Under the pieces are notes generated by a model. It had not been told where the DNA came from. It saw only the letters and a program-made list of their open reading frames with translations, and did not search any database. 5,928 nucleotides of DNA from Alphaproteobacteria bacterium (GTDB lineage: Bacteria; Pseudomonadota; Alphaproteobacteria; UBA11222), in assembly GCA_003454415.1 (NCBI GenBank), contig DMKG01000113.1, positions 1 to 5,928 on the forward strand, in the 5' to 3' direction. Each line of letters starts with the position of its first letter. The stretch's first letter is position 1. The position numbers were made by a program, and so were the translations under genes. Shown here in pieces: positions 1-5,928 of this stretch.

Positions 1-14
1 CAGGGCGCAGGACA

Positions 15-1367
15 TCATCTGGCGGGCGAACCGGCGGGCAGAAATTTCAGCGCTCTCGTCGCCTGCAACAAGGCGTCACGGCGATTGGGGCTGGGCCTGC
101 CAGGAGCGTCACCGCCAGACGCCCGGAAGAAGCGCTCCGCGGTGGCCAGCGCCGCCATGCCCTCCTGGCCGTCTCGGGCATAGGCGATGGCGAGCTGATG
201 CCAGCCAATGGCGATTTCCGGATCCTGCCGCATGGACAGTTCCAGCGCCTCAAGTGAGGGCTTCAACAGCGCCGGGTCTTCAAGTGTCAGCATTGCCTGC
301 GCCAGATTCACCCGTAAAAGGGGTGAATCCGGTTTCAGCTCCACGGCTTTCGAATGGGGCGCGATGGATTCCCTGATCCGCCCATTCTCGAACAGCATCT
401 GCCCCTTCAGTTCATGATAAAAGGGATTGTCCGGGGATTGGGCGATCAACGCATCGATTTCCTTAAGCCCTTTATCCAGATCCCCCTGCAGGTAATAGGC
501 GACGGTTCGCGCTATTTTTGCCTTGATACTCGTGTCAGATGCGGGAAATTTACGCATGGTCTGGGCCGTCGGCTTGACGAAGCCGTATAGTTTGCCCTGC
601 ATGCGGTGATGCGCCTCAATCAGTTCCGGCGGATCCTTGCGGGCGCGGAAGGCTGATTTCTCCAGCCGCGCCTCCAGCGCCCCGATCCGGTCGAGGGATA
701 CAGGGTGGCTGCGCACGAAAGGATCCTGTCTTTGTTCGCTCAGTAATTCCTGGCCGCTGAATTTATGCATGACCTCCAGCAGGCCCTCCCCCGATTCTCC
801 GATACTGTCCAGATAGGTGGCGGCCGCCTGGTCGGCGGAAGATTCCTGCGACCGGCTATAGGCCAGAAAATTCCTGCCGGCCACATGGGTGCCGCCGGTC
901 ATAACGCCCATCCCCACTTCCGGCGCGCCAAGGGCGGCCACGCCCACACCAAGCACCATGGAGGCAATGGCCAGCGCTCCCGTGCCCTTCATGGCGTCCT
1001 GGGTGCGCGCCAGATGCCCGCCGGCAATATGCCCCACTTCGTGGGCGATAACGCCCTTGATTTCCCCCGGCGTATCAAGTTCAAGGAGCAGTTCCGTGGT
1101 GAAGAAAATGTTCTGCCCCCCGGAAACGAAGGCGTTGATCTGATTGTCATTGACCAGATAGATGTTCACCGATCTGGGGTTAAGCCCGGCCACGGTGAAG
1201 ATCGGGGTGGCGTAGCTGCGCAGTAATTCTTCCGTTTCGGCGTCCCTGATGAGCGAAAGGGCCGATGCGGGCATCACCCCCAGTATTGTGACGAGCAGGA
1301 CGGCCGCAAGTATAGCAGGCCGCCGCCGGGAGGGATAGGCAGGCGAGAAAGACCATGACTTTGGCAC
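15..1367 (-). CDS. Exported M48 zinc metalloprotease with TPR domain (BepA/YfgC type)
   Basis: A 450-residue predicted periplasmic zinc protease. Residues 1-36 form a signal peptide: basic n-region (RRR at 14-16), hydrophobic core 18-31, and an ASA cleavage site ending at 36. The M48 domain spans about 40-245. HEVGH at 109-113 gives two zinc ligands and the catalytic Glu; E175 in the SRSQESSADQ stretch is the expected third ligand. RSHP at 219-222 matches the conserved His-Pro loop after the catalytic core. Residues about 283-416 are helical TPR-like repeats (for example around 283-312, 315-345 and 387-416). Length and order fit COG4783 proteins; E. coli BepA degrades misfolded outer-membrane proteins and helps LptD assembly. 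The start is GTG; the nearby ATG at 1356 is out of frame. It is transcribed divergently from the glycosyltransferase gene. The family is certain; the BepA role is inferred and the exact substrate is unknown. Confidence 0.93.
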   Translation of the reverse strand: MPKSWSFSPAYPSRRRPAILAAVLLVTILGVMPASALSLIRDAETEELLRSYATPIFTVAGLNPRSVNIYLVNDNQINAFVSGGQNIFFTTELLLELDTPGEIKGVIAHEVGHIAGGHLARTQDAMKGTGALAIASMVLGVGVAALGAPEVGMGVMTGGTHVAGRNFLAYSRSQESSADQAAATYLDSIGESGEGLLEVMHKFSGQELLSEQRQDPFVRSHPVSLDRIGALEARLEKSAFRARKDPPELIEAHHRMQGKLYGFVKPTAQTMRKFPASDTSIKAKIARTVAYYLQGDLDKGLKEIDALIAQSPDNPFYHELKGQMLFENGRIRESIAPHSKAVELKPDSPLLRVNLAQAMLTLEDPALLKPSLEALELSMRQDPEIAIGWHQLAIAYARDGQEGMAALATAERFFRASGGDAPGRPSPNRRDALLQATRALKFLPAGSPAR

Positions 1368-1376
1368 TGGGGTGCG

Positions 1377-1382
1377 CCTCCT
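1377..1382 (-). promoter_or_regulatory. Shine-Dalgarno site deciding the GTG start of the M48 protease
   Basis: On the minus strand this reads AGGAGG, a full match to the anti-Shine-Dalgarno, with a 9-nt spacer to GTG at 1367-1365. It supports the non-ATG start and hence the complete signal peptide. Confidence 0.75.
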
Positions 1383-1582
1383 GGTTAAAATATGAATTTA
1401 GACCAAGTTTCTGGAAAAATTGCGTCAATTCTTCGGCGGAACCTCCCACCGCCATATTTTCGCCTGACATGTGAGATAACTGGCGAAACAGGCGGAACCC
1501 GGTTAAACATTCATAAGCGCCGCCATTTCAGGCGGGAATGCCACCATATTGCACCTGATTTAGGAACTGGAAACGGAATTTT

Positions 1583-1588
1583 GAGGGG
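1583..1588 (+). promoter_or_regulatory. Ribosome binding site setting the glycosyltransferase start at 1593
   Basis: GAGGGG lies just upstream of ATG 1593, with 6 nt between GAGG and the start codon. The longer alternative start (ATG 1392) is preceded by AT-rich sequence with no purine-rich motif. This decides for the 377-residue protein. Confidence 0.7.
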
Positions 1589-1592
1589 GCCG

Positions 1593-2726
1593 ATGCCGTC
1601 TTCAGGCAGGCTTAGAATTCTTTTATGGCATTGGGGGCGGCGGGGCGCCGGGCCACGCTATACACTGGAACTCGCCCGCGCCCTGATGCGTTATCCTGAA
1701 GCCGAGATCCACCTCTCGGTTTCAAGGGAGTGTGAGCTGATCCCGGAATTTCGGGCGTTGAACCTGCCCATGCTGGAGATCAGGACGTATAGCAACGCGC
1801 CTTCCGCGCTTCTCTCCAGTCTTAATATTCTCTCCACGCGCAAGAAATTCGCCCGTTACCTTGCGGAGAACAGGATCGACATCGTCAATTCCACCATGAG
1901 CCATTACTGGTCGCGGTTCATCACCTCCTCGGTAAAAAGCTCCGGCGCGGCGCTGCTTAACACCGTGCATGACGCCGTGCTGCATCCGGGAGAGGATGGG
2001 GGCCTCAAAAGCTGGTTCTTTCAGCCCTTCAGTGATGCGGACGGGTACATCGCCTTCAGCCATCATGTCGCCCGGCAACTGAGCGGGCTGCACAACATCC
2101 CGCCAGAGAAGATTGCGGTCATACCGCTTGCGCCCCTGTCGGACCCCGTATTTCCCTGCGCGAACCGGGCGGATAATGACCATTTGCGGCTTCTGTTTTT
2201 TGGCCGCATCCTTCCCTATAAGGGGCTGGAGAGGCTGATCGAAGCTTATGCGCTGCTCCGCCGTGAAGGCGTTCCCATAACTCTGCAGATCACGGGGGCC
2301 GGGGACATGCGCAAATTGATGCCGCTGGTCAACGGCCTGCCCGGGATCGGAATCCATAATCATTGGGTTCCCGAAACCAAAATGGGAAGCGTCTTCGCAA
2401 GCGCCGATGTTATCGTGCTGCCTTATCTGGAGTCGAGCCAGTCAGGGATCGTCGCCTCCGCCTTTGCGGCGGGGGTTCCCGCCATCGCCACGCCCATTGG
2501 CGGACTGCCGGAGCAGATCACCGATGGGGTGAACGGCCTCATCGCCGCGGACACCAGCCCCACAGCCCTTGCCCAGGCGATCCGCAGGCTGGCGGAGGAT
2601 GACGCCCTTCTGTCCCATCTGAGACAGGGGGCGCTGCACACCGTGCAACAGCAATATTCATGGGACGTGGTCTCCACCGGCGTCATCGCGCTTTCGCGCA
2701 AATGCCTCGGCGCGGGCGGCGCATAA
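1593..2726 (+). CDS. Glycosyltransferase family 4 (GT-B fold)
   Basis: A 377-residue cytoplasmic or membrane-associated glycosyltransferase, probably transferring a nucleotide-activated sugar to a surface glycan or lipid-linked acceptor. The N-terminal acceptor domain begins with the RILLWHWGRRGAGPRYTLEL strand-loop-helix (residues 8-27), where GAGP is the usual glycine loop; VHD is at 125-127. The C-terminal Rossmann domain (from about 197) has the donor-site FFGRILPYKG (202-211), GAGD (235-238) and PYLESSQSG (277-285), then GVPAIATPIGGLPEQI (294-309). E280 is the first Glu of the EX7E motif, but the second position is Ala288. I recall this substitution in other GT4 members with the SQSG variant, so the enzyme need not be dead. 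No signal peptide or transmembrane segment is visible. Donor and acceptor cannot be told from sequence. No other glycan genes are in the window, so it appears to be an isolated transferase here. Confidence 0.88.
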   Translation: MPSSGRLRILLWHWGRRGAGPRYTLELARALMRYPEAEIHLSVSRECELIPEFRALNLPMLEIRTYSNAPSALLSSLNILSTRKKFARYLAENRIDIVNSTMSHYWSRFITSSVKSSGAALLNTVHDAVLHPGEDGGLKSWFFQPFSDADGYIAFSHHVARQLSGLHNIPPEKIAVIPLAPLSDPVFPCANRADNDHLRLLFFGRILPYKGLERLIEAYALLRREGVPITLQITGAGDMRKLMPLVNGLPGIGIHNHWVPETKMGSVFASADVIVLPYLESSQSGIVASAFAAGVPAIATPIGGLPEQITDGVNGLIAADTSPTALAQAIRRLAEDDALLSHLRQGALHTVQQQYSWDVVSTGVIALSRKCLGAGGA

Positions 2727-2931
2727 ACAGGGGGCAAGGAATGCTGTGTGTTATAAAGGAATGCGCCGCCGCCCTTCCGGCGGGATTACCGGCGCCATCA
2801 TCGGCCGCCCTGCCGCTATTATTCAGCAGCGCGCCGGGCGCAACCTGGACGCCCTGACGCGGCAAATCTTCCGCTCACAGAGCAATTCGAAAGCGGCAAA
2901 GACCCTGTCCGCTGCCTTGCTCCCTTCCCCC

Positions 2932-3711
2932 TCAGAAATTGAAGACCAGATCGCCGTTGCGGTCGATGGCGCTAGCGAGGGTGGAGGAAGACTGGCCGGG
3001 CTGGGCGGCAGGGCTCTGCGCCGCCATCAGACGGCTCAGCACCTCGATGCAGTTGAGCGATAAGAGATGCGCGTATGCAAGCGGCAGCGCCCCGGCCGCC
3101 CGCAATTCCAGGAAGGCTTCGCTGGAAAGGGCGTTCAGGGCCACTTCGTCCACCCGGAACAGACCCTCCACCTGCTGCGGTCCCGAGGGCCCCTGCAGTT
3201 TCAATTCCCAGGGAACGATCAGACTGTGTTGGGTCAGCGCATTCACGGCGCGGATGGTGATGGCGCGGTTGCGCTCCATCTCGCTGACGAACTCCATGGC
3301 CTTGCGCAGGGTTTCGGAGGGGTTCCCGTCCACCTCGAACAGGGGCTGGCCATCCGTGTCGGAAATGAGGCCAGAACCTTCGTCGGCGCACAGCACCGGC
3401 TCTCCCCCTTCGGCGGGCAGACCAATGGCGAACGGGTATTGCCGCAGGCAGGCGGGAATGTAGCTGCCCAGCCATTTGCCATCCGGGGTGACGAACAGAT
3501 TGCTCTCGGGGCGCAGGGACAGCAACCCCATGAGGGCGAACGCCTCGCCATGTTTGGCGAACACAATGGGGAAATTGTGAATCGCCTGGGCGATTTCCGC
3601 ACCAAGCAGAGGCACGATCGCCTGATTGCGCGCGAAGGCGTAAGAGGGAATCGGCAGCAGCCTCTTGTAACGGTGGGTGGCCTGGGAGACCGGCACGGGA
3701 TTTTTCAGCAT
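2932..3711 (-). CDS. SapC family protein
   Basis: A 259-residue protein that reads as SapC family (Pfam SapC). Hallmarks, in order: the N-terminal strand with RLLPIPSYAFARN (17-29); NFPIVFAKHGEAFALMGLLS (46-65); NLFVTPDGKWLGSYIPACLR (71-90) followed by QYPFAIG; a middle part with the LFEVDGNPSE acidic loop (124-133); and a C-terminal LPLAYAHLLSLNCIEVLSRL helix (209-228). The last 30 residues are a Pro/Ala/Ser/Gln-rich tail. No signal peptide or membrane helix is seen, so it is probably cytoplasmic. The family is named for a Campylobacter fetus surface-layer gene, but its biochemical role is not established. The start is ATG at 3711 with only a weak GTGAG ribosome binding site 9 nt upstream. 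It lies 63 bp downstream of the methyltransferase gene on the same strand, with no obvious promoter or terminator between them, so co-transcription is likely. Confidence 0.85.
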   Translation of the reverse strand: MLKNPVPVSQATHRYKRLLPIPSYAFARNQAIVPLLGAEIAQAIHNFPIVFAKHGEAFALMGLLSLRPESNLFVTPDGKWLGSYIPACLRQYPFAIGLPAEGGEPVLCADEGSGLISDTDGQPLFEVDGNPSETLRKAMEFVSEMERNRAITIRAVNALTQHSLIVPWELKLQGPSGPQQVEGLFRVDEVALNALSSEAFLELRAAGALPLAYAHLLSLNCIEVLSRLMAAQSPAAQPGQSSSTLASAIDRNGDLVFNF

Positions 3712-3774
3712 CTGGCGTGACTCACATGAACATGGTAGCGGGATGAAGCCATAAGGTTAACCCATTTCGGCCCG

Positions 3775-5313
3775 TCAGGCGACGCCTAAAGCTTTCAGGA
3801 CAGGCAATTGCGTCTCCGAGAAGGCGGTGGCCTGGCTGGTCAGTTCCTGCAGGTTTTCCTCTGGCGTATCGAGAGTGACGCCTTCCTTGACGATAAGCTG
3901 CCCCTGCGCCGCCAGAATGGACCAGGCGAATTGCGCCCATTCGGCCGGCGTCTTCCGGCCCGCCCCTTTGGCCAGCAGGAAAAGCTGGTTGAACCGCGCC
4001 ACCGGAACCCCACCCCCGGTTACCGGGCTGGCGAGATGGTTGACGTCGTTACCGCCACGCGATTTGGCGATGAGATGGGCGTTCAGCCTGTCGGAAAACG
4101 GTCTTGCTCTGCTGATCTGCTTGTCGTCCTGCGCCGGATAAATAAGACCGCTGCCCGCCAGAACGATGATGGCCTCGCGCAGTTGCGCCGCGTTGATGTT
4201 CTTGTCCTTGAGCGCCTGTTCAAGCTGGCCGAAGGATTTCGGCTGATGATCGGCGAAGGCGTCCAGAATGGGGTCATAGATGGCTTTCGTCGGCTCCACC
4301 TCGCCCAGCGCGCCCTTTACCTTGAGCGAAATATCCTTGCGCGGCGCGGCCAGTACGTAACGCTGCCGGCGCAGCGTTTCCAGCAGCTCCAGCCCGCTGA
4401 GCCGGCGCGCGCCCCTTACCCAGTAGTCTCGGCGGAACTGCTGGTTGACCATGTAATCGCGAACGGTTTCACGGAACAGCGTATCGGGAATCGCATTGAG
4501 GAAATCCCGCTGGTCATTGGTGAGGTTTACCCCGTCGATATGATCCATGAGATGCGCCGAGCTGGCGAAGGTCAGTTTCGCAGGTTCCAGCCAGTTCGCC
4601 ATTTCCGCGACCGGCATCGGCCGCCAGTCGCGGTTGAAATATTCATGCGCGAGATAGTGCCGGTTCTGGCTGGCGATGGCGTTCAGCCGTTCCGCCACGA
4701 TAGGATTGGCGCGGGAATAGTTCGGATTCAATGACATGAGTTTCTGGGCGAAGGCGATGGCGCTGTCGATGCGCGCGACGATGCCCTGGCCTGGCGGGCT
4801 CATGATGGCGGCGTGTTCGGTCAGCAGATGCCGCATCGGCACCATGGGCGACCACCCCGGCAGAGTGTTATAGCTGAGATAAGCCACCCCGCCCACATTC
4901 AGCTTGCGCCGGATGAAATCCACGATCACCGCGCGATTCTCATCGGAGATCCAGCTCCAGATGCCATGCAGGCCGATATAATCGAACCCGGGCAGGTCGT
5001 CGCGGCTGCAGAATTCCGTAAAGGACTGATCGAACAGATGAATATTGGCGCCTGACGCGCCTGCCACCATTTGCGCGAAGCCAGCCTGGGCGGAATTGAA
5101 ATCCGTCGCCCAATAGGCCGTCTCGGGCTGGCCCGCGGCATGGATATTGGCTGAAACGCCCTGGCCAAAGCCAAGTTCGCACACTGCGCGGCAGGGGGCC
5201 AGGTCATAGCCCGCGGCTAGTAAAGCGAGCCGGGCATGAGCCGGGTTCAACTCGCCATAATAGCCGTAAGTATAGCCGATATCGGCGACATATCCTGCGG
5301 TCCAATCTGTCAT
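3775..5313 (-). CDS. Class I SAM-dependent methyltransferase with methyltransferase regulatory domain
   Basis: A 512-residue predicted AdoMet methyltransferase. The Rossmann domain (about 1-190) has motif I ELGFGQG (46-52), an acidic ATDFN strand (69-73, D71 likely binding the ribose), FDYIGLHGIWSW (110-121) as motif IV, and GGVAYLSYNTLPGW (141-154). The middle region (about 215-305, starting HYLAHEYFNRDW) fits the MethyTransf_Reg domain (Pfam PF10119); residues 330-512 form a helical/winged-helix-like C-terminal part. Rickettsial protein-lysine methyltransferases acting on OmpB have this overall order and a similar length, so a protein substrate is plausible but unproven. The frame extends to a TTG at 5406, but that stretch covers the likely promoter. 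Of the two tandem ATGs (5316, 5313) the second is better spaced, 6 nt, from a GGGGG ribosome binding site. SapC follows 63 bp downstream on the same strand. Confidence 0.88.
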   Translation of the reverse strand: MTDWTAGYVADIGYTYGYYGELNPAHARLALLAAGYDLAPCRAVCELGFGQGVSANIHAAGQPETAYWATDFNSAQAGFAQMVAGASGANIHLFDQSFTEFCSRDDLPGFDYIGLHGIWSWISDENRAVIVDFIRRKLNVGGVAYLSYNTLPGWSPMVPMRHLLTEHAAIMSPPGQGIVARIDSAIAFAQKLMSLNPNYSRANPIVAERLNAIASQNRHYLAHEYFNRDWRPMPVAEMANWLEPAKLTFASSAHLMDHIDGVNLTNDQRDFLNAIPDTLFRETVRDYMVNQQFRRDYWVRGARRLSGLELLETLRRQRYVLAAPRKDISLKVKGALGEVEPTKAIYDPILDAFADHQPKSFGQLEQALKDKNINAAQLREAIIVLAGSGLIYPAQDDKQISRARPFSDRLNAHLIAKSRGGNDVNHLASPVTGGGVPVARFNQLFLLAKGAGRKTPAEWAQFAWSILAAQGQLIVKEGVTLDTPEENLQELTSQATAFSETQLPVLKALGVA

Positions 5314-5336
5314 CATGCGCCCCCGGAGAGATGGAT

Positions 5337-5372
5337 GCGGGTCTGCGCACCCGCCCAAAACCCTGAAAGGGT
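5337..5372 (-). other. Two adjacent perfect hairpins upstream of the methyltransferase start
   Basis: Positions 5360-5372 form a 5-bp stem (ACCCT/AGGGT) with a 3-nt loop, and 5337-5354 form a 6-bp stem (GCGGGT/ACCCGC) with a 6-nt loop. The arms share ACCC/GGGT cores, so they could also pair with each other. The second hairpin would lie in the mRNA leader, ending about 23 nt before the start codon. The first overlaps the expected transcription start. Function unknown; short dyads also arise by chance in GC-rich DNA. Confidence 0.3.
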
Positions 5373-5400
5373 ATGAAGCACAAACCTTTTTCCCTGCCAA
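5372..5400 (-). promoter_or_regulatory. Candidate sigma-70 promoter of the methyltransferase-sapC unit
   Basis: On the minus strand TTGGCA (5400-5395, five of six matches to consensus) is followed after 17 bp by TTCATA (5377-5372), a weak -10. Transcription would start near 5365, giving a leader of about 50 nt before ATG 5313. The spacing is good but the -10 match is poor, so this is a candidate only. Confidence 0.35.
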
Positions 5401-5434
5401 GGACAATGTTGGCTTCCTGTACGCATGGGTTTAC

Positions 5435-5463
5435 TTGACAGGAGACACCCTCTGGCCTACATC
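5435..5463 (+). promoter_or_regulatory. Promoter of the tRNA-Asp gene
   Basis: A perfect -35 hexamer TTGACA (5435-5440) is followed by a 17-bp spacer and TACATC (5458-5463), a weak -10. Predicted initiation is near 5470, a few bases before the mature tRNA at 5476. A strong -35 box just upstream is typical of stable RNA genes. Confidence 0.6.
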
Positions 5464-5475
5464 GGTGGACGGATT

Positions 5476-5552
5476 GGGGGTGTAGCTCAGTTGGTTAGAG
5501 CGTCGGCCTGTCACGCCGAAGGTCGCGGGTTCGAGTCCCGTCACTCTCGCCA
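5476..5552 (+). tRNA. tRNA-Asp (anticodon GTC)
   Basis: A 77-nt gene folds into a full cloverleaf. The acceptor arm GGGGGTG pairs with CACTCTC with two G-U pairs; the D-stem is GCTC/GAGC; the anticodon stem TCGGC/GCCGA encloses CTGTCAC, placing anticodon GTC at 5510-5512; the variable loop is AGGTC; the T-arm GCGGG-TTCGAGT-CCCGT closes with one G-U pair. The discriminator G is followed by an encoded CCA at 5550-5552. GTC reads both Asp codons, and the G discriminator and GTC anticodon are Asp identity elements. It stands alone here, with no neighbouring tRNA or rRNA gene and no clear T-tailed terminator after it. Confidence 0.97.
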
Positions 5553-5557
5553 TCCTT

Positions 5558-5607
5558 CCCATGTACGTTCCGGACAGACAGGTAACGGATTGTACCTAAG
5601 ACATGGG
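5558..5607. repeat. Nested inverted repeats just downstream of tRNA-Asp
   Basis: CCCATGT (5558-5564) is answered by ACATGGG (5601-5607), and inside it AGGTA (5580-5584) by TACCT (5593-5597) with an 8-nt loop. No T-run follows, so it is not a standard terminator. It could be part of tRNA 3' processing or termination, or the edge of a decayed insertion sequence. Confidence 0.35.
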
Positions 5608-5632
5608 TGGCACAGAGCCCCGGGTGACACAG
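5605..5632 (+). repeat. Short imperfect tandem direct repeat
   Basis: GGGTGGCACAG (5605-5615) and GGGTGACACAG (5622-5632) match at 10 of 11 positions with a 17-bp period. The GGGTGACAC motif recalls sequences I associate with insertion-sequence ends, but no transposase is present in the window. Confidence 0.35.
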
Positions 5633-5724
5633 CGGATCAACCGCCGCCCGCCTGCGCGGCGCTGCTTCTGCCCTCTGCTGACGAATGCGGACAGGGCAAT
5701 CTTACTTTCCGGCTGGCGCATCTC

Positions 5725-5928
5725 TCAGATCCTGCGGCTGTCATAGGCCCAGTGCAGCAGGGCCTGCCGCTGACGCGGCCGGCAAAACGGGTCCCCCGGC
5801 GCGCAATTCTGTCTGATCTGCGCGACGTGCCGGCGAAACGCCTTCCAGCGCGTGATCTGACGCCTGTCCTCCTCCGGCATCCGCCGCCCCATATAATAGC
5901 GGCAATACCATTGGAACCAGCCGCGCGG
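5725..5928 (-). CDS. C-terminal part of a small conserved hypothetical protein (runs off the window)
   Basis: The last 67 codons of a minus-strand gene; its start lies beyond the right edge. Visible residues: [20 protein letters not shown] (1-20), a basic helix [19 protein letters not shown] (22-40), then [20 protein letters not shown] (41-60) and AYDSRRI before TGA. I recognise this pattern, an aromatic GWF-W-YCRYY-GRR core plus [20 protein letters not shown], as a short conserved protein seen in alphaproteobacteria and annotated only as hypothetical. It has three cysteines (9, 42, 49) and many Arg and Trp residues, which would suit nucleic-acid or metal binding, but no function is established. 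No in-frame stop interrupts it, and the conserved motifs make it coding rather than a shadow frame. It ends 172 bp from the tRNA gene and is transcribed toward it. Confidence 0.75.
   Translation of the reverse strand, partial: PRGWFQWYCRYYMGRRMPEEDRRQITRWKAFRRHVAQIRQNCAPGDPFCRPRQRQALLHWAYDSRRI

Larger units (their letters stand above)
1368..1592. promoter_or_regulatory. Divergent intergenic region between the protease and glycosyltransferase genes
   Basis: This 225-bp region must hold the promoters for both divergent genes. On the minus strand a TTGACG hexamer (1428-1423) is a plausible -35 box for the protease, followed by an AT-rich stretch (about 1382-1420), but no -10 hexamer sits at a good distance. 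For the plus strand I found only a weak TTGCAC around 1549. Short GGCGG/CCGCC dyads occur near 1435-1455 and 1519-1536. The plus frame stays open across 1392-1592, but the encoded residues resemble no domain and its first ATG lacks a ribosome binding site, so I treat it as non-coding. Confidence 0.4.

Noticed and set aside
765..1226. 153-codon plus-strand frame opposite the M48 protease
   Set aside because: It mirrors the HEVGH region on the coding strand; His/Gly-rich without a fold signature.
1392..1592. 67-codon N-terminal extension of the glycosyltransferase
   Set aside because: No ribosome binding site at ATG 1392 and no domain similarity, while a good site and the usual GT4 N-terminus sit at 1593.
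1722..2363. 213-codon open frame on the minus strand inside the glycosyltransferase gene
   Set aside because: The opposite strand carries well-conserved GT4 motifs; this frame shows no domain and no ribosome binding site stood out.
2741..2857. Small 38-codon plus-strand frame after the glycosyltransferase, preceded by a purine-rich stretch
   Set aside because: Ala/Pro-rich translation with no recognisable motif and poor spacing of the purine run; most likely chance.
3067..3720. 217-codon plus-strand frame opposite the SapC gene
   Set aside because: Shadow of SapC: the composition is Gly/Gln/Arg-rich without motifs, while SapC hallmarks are clear on the minus strand.
3808..4734. Long open frame (308 codons) on the plus strand inside the methyltransferase gene
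   Set aside because: Antisense to a gene with clear methyltransferase motifs. Its translation is rich in Arg and shows no recognisable domain; long antisense frames are common in GC-rich DNA.
5314..5406. Extension of the methyltransferase to a TTG start at 5406
   Set aside because: TTG is a rare start, the added residues look unlike the family, and the stretch overlaps a likely promoter and hairpins.
5642..5661. CGCCGC/GCGGCG hairpin as a tRNA or gene terminator
   Set aside because: The 6-bp stem with an 8-nt loop has no T-run on either strand and lies about 90 bp past the tRNA; not convincing as an intrinsic terminator.

Overview
The window comes from a GC-rich proteobacterial chromosome, most likely an alphaproteobacterium. 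The signs are an alphaproteobacterial-looking M48/TPR protease, a SapC-family protein, a methyltransferase with a regulatory domain, and a fragment of a short Trp/Cys-containing protein with a [14 protein letters not shown] core that I recall from alphaproteobacteria. Genus cannot be read from the sequence. I see no integrase, intact transposase, CRISPR array, toxin-antitoxin pair or phage gene, so this looks like ordinary chromosome with one possibly scarred patch downstream of a tRNA.

Layout, left to right. (1) Minus strand, 15-1367: an exported M48 zinc protease with C-terminal TPRs (BepA/YfgC type), starting at GTG behind a strong Shine-Dalgarno. (2) A 225-bp divergent intergenic region. 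(3) Plus strand, 1593-2726: a GT4-type glycosyltransferase; the frame stays open 67 codons further upstream, but the ribosome binding site and homology both place the start at 1593. (4) A 205-bp gap between convergent genes with GC-rich dyads but no clear terminator. (5) Minus strand, 5313 to 2932: a SAM-dependent methyltransferase with a regulatory domain, followed 63 bp later by a SapC-family gene, probably one transcription unit. (6) A divergent region carrying a tRNA promoter on the plus strand and a candidate methyltransferase promoter on the minus strand. (7) tRNA-Asp(GTC) with encoded CCA, 5476-5552. (8) About 170 bp of non-coding sequence with short direct and inverted repeats. (9) Minus strand, 5725-5928: the last 67 codons of a small conserved protein running off the right edge.

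A loose theme is the cell envelope: an outer-membrane quality-control type protease, a glycosyltransferase probably acting on a surface polysaccharide, and a methyltransferase/SapC pair. The methyltransferase architecture resembles the rickettsial protein-lysine methyltransferases that modify the surface protein OmpB, and SapC is named for a Campylobacter surface-layer locus. A joint role in modifying a surface protein is therefore a reasonable but unproven hypothesis. It is the most interesting functional lead here; nothing in the window amounts to a clearly new system.
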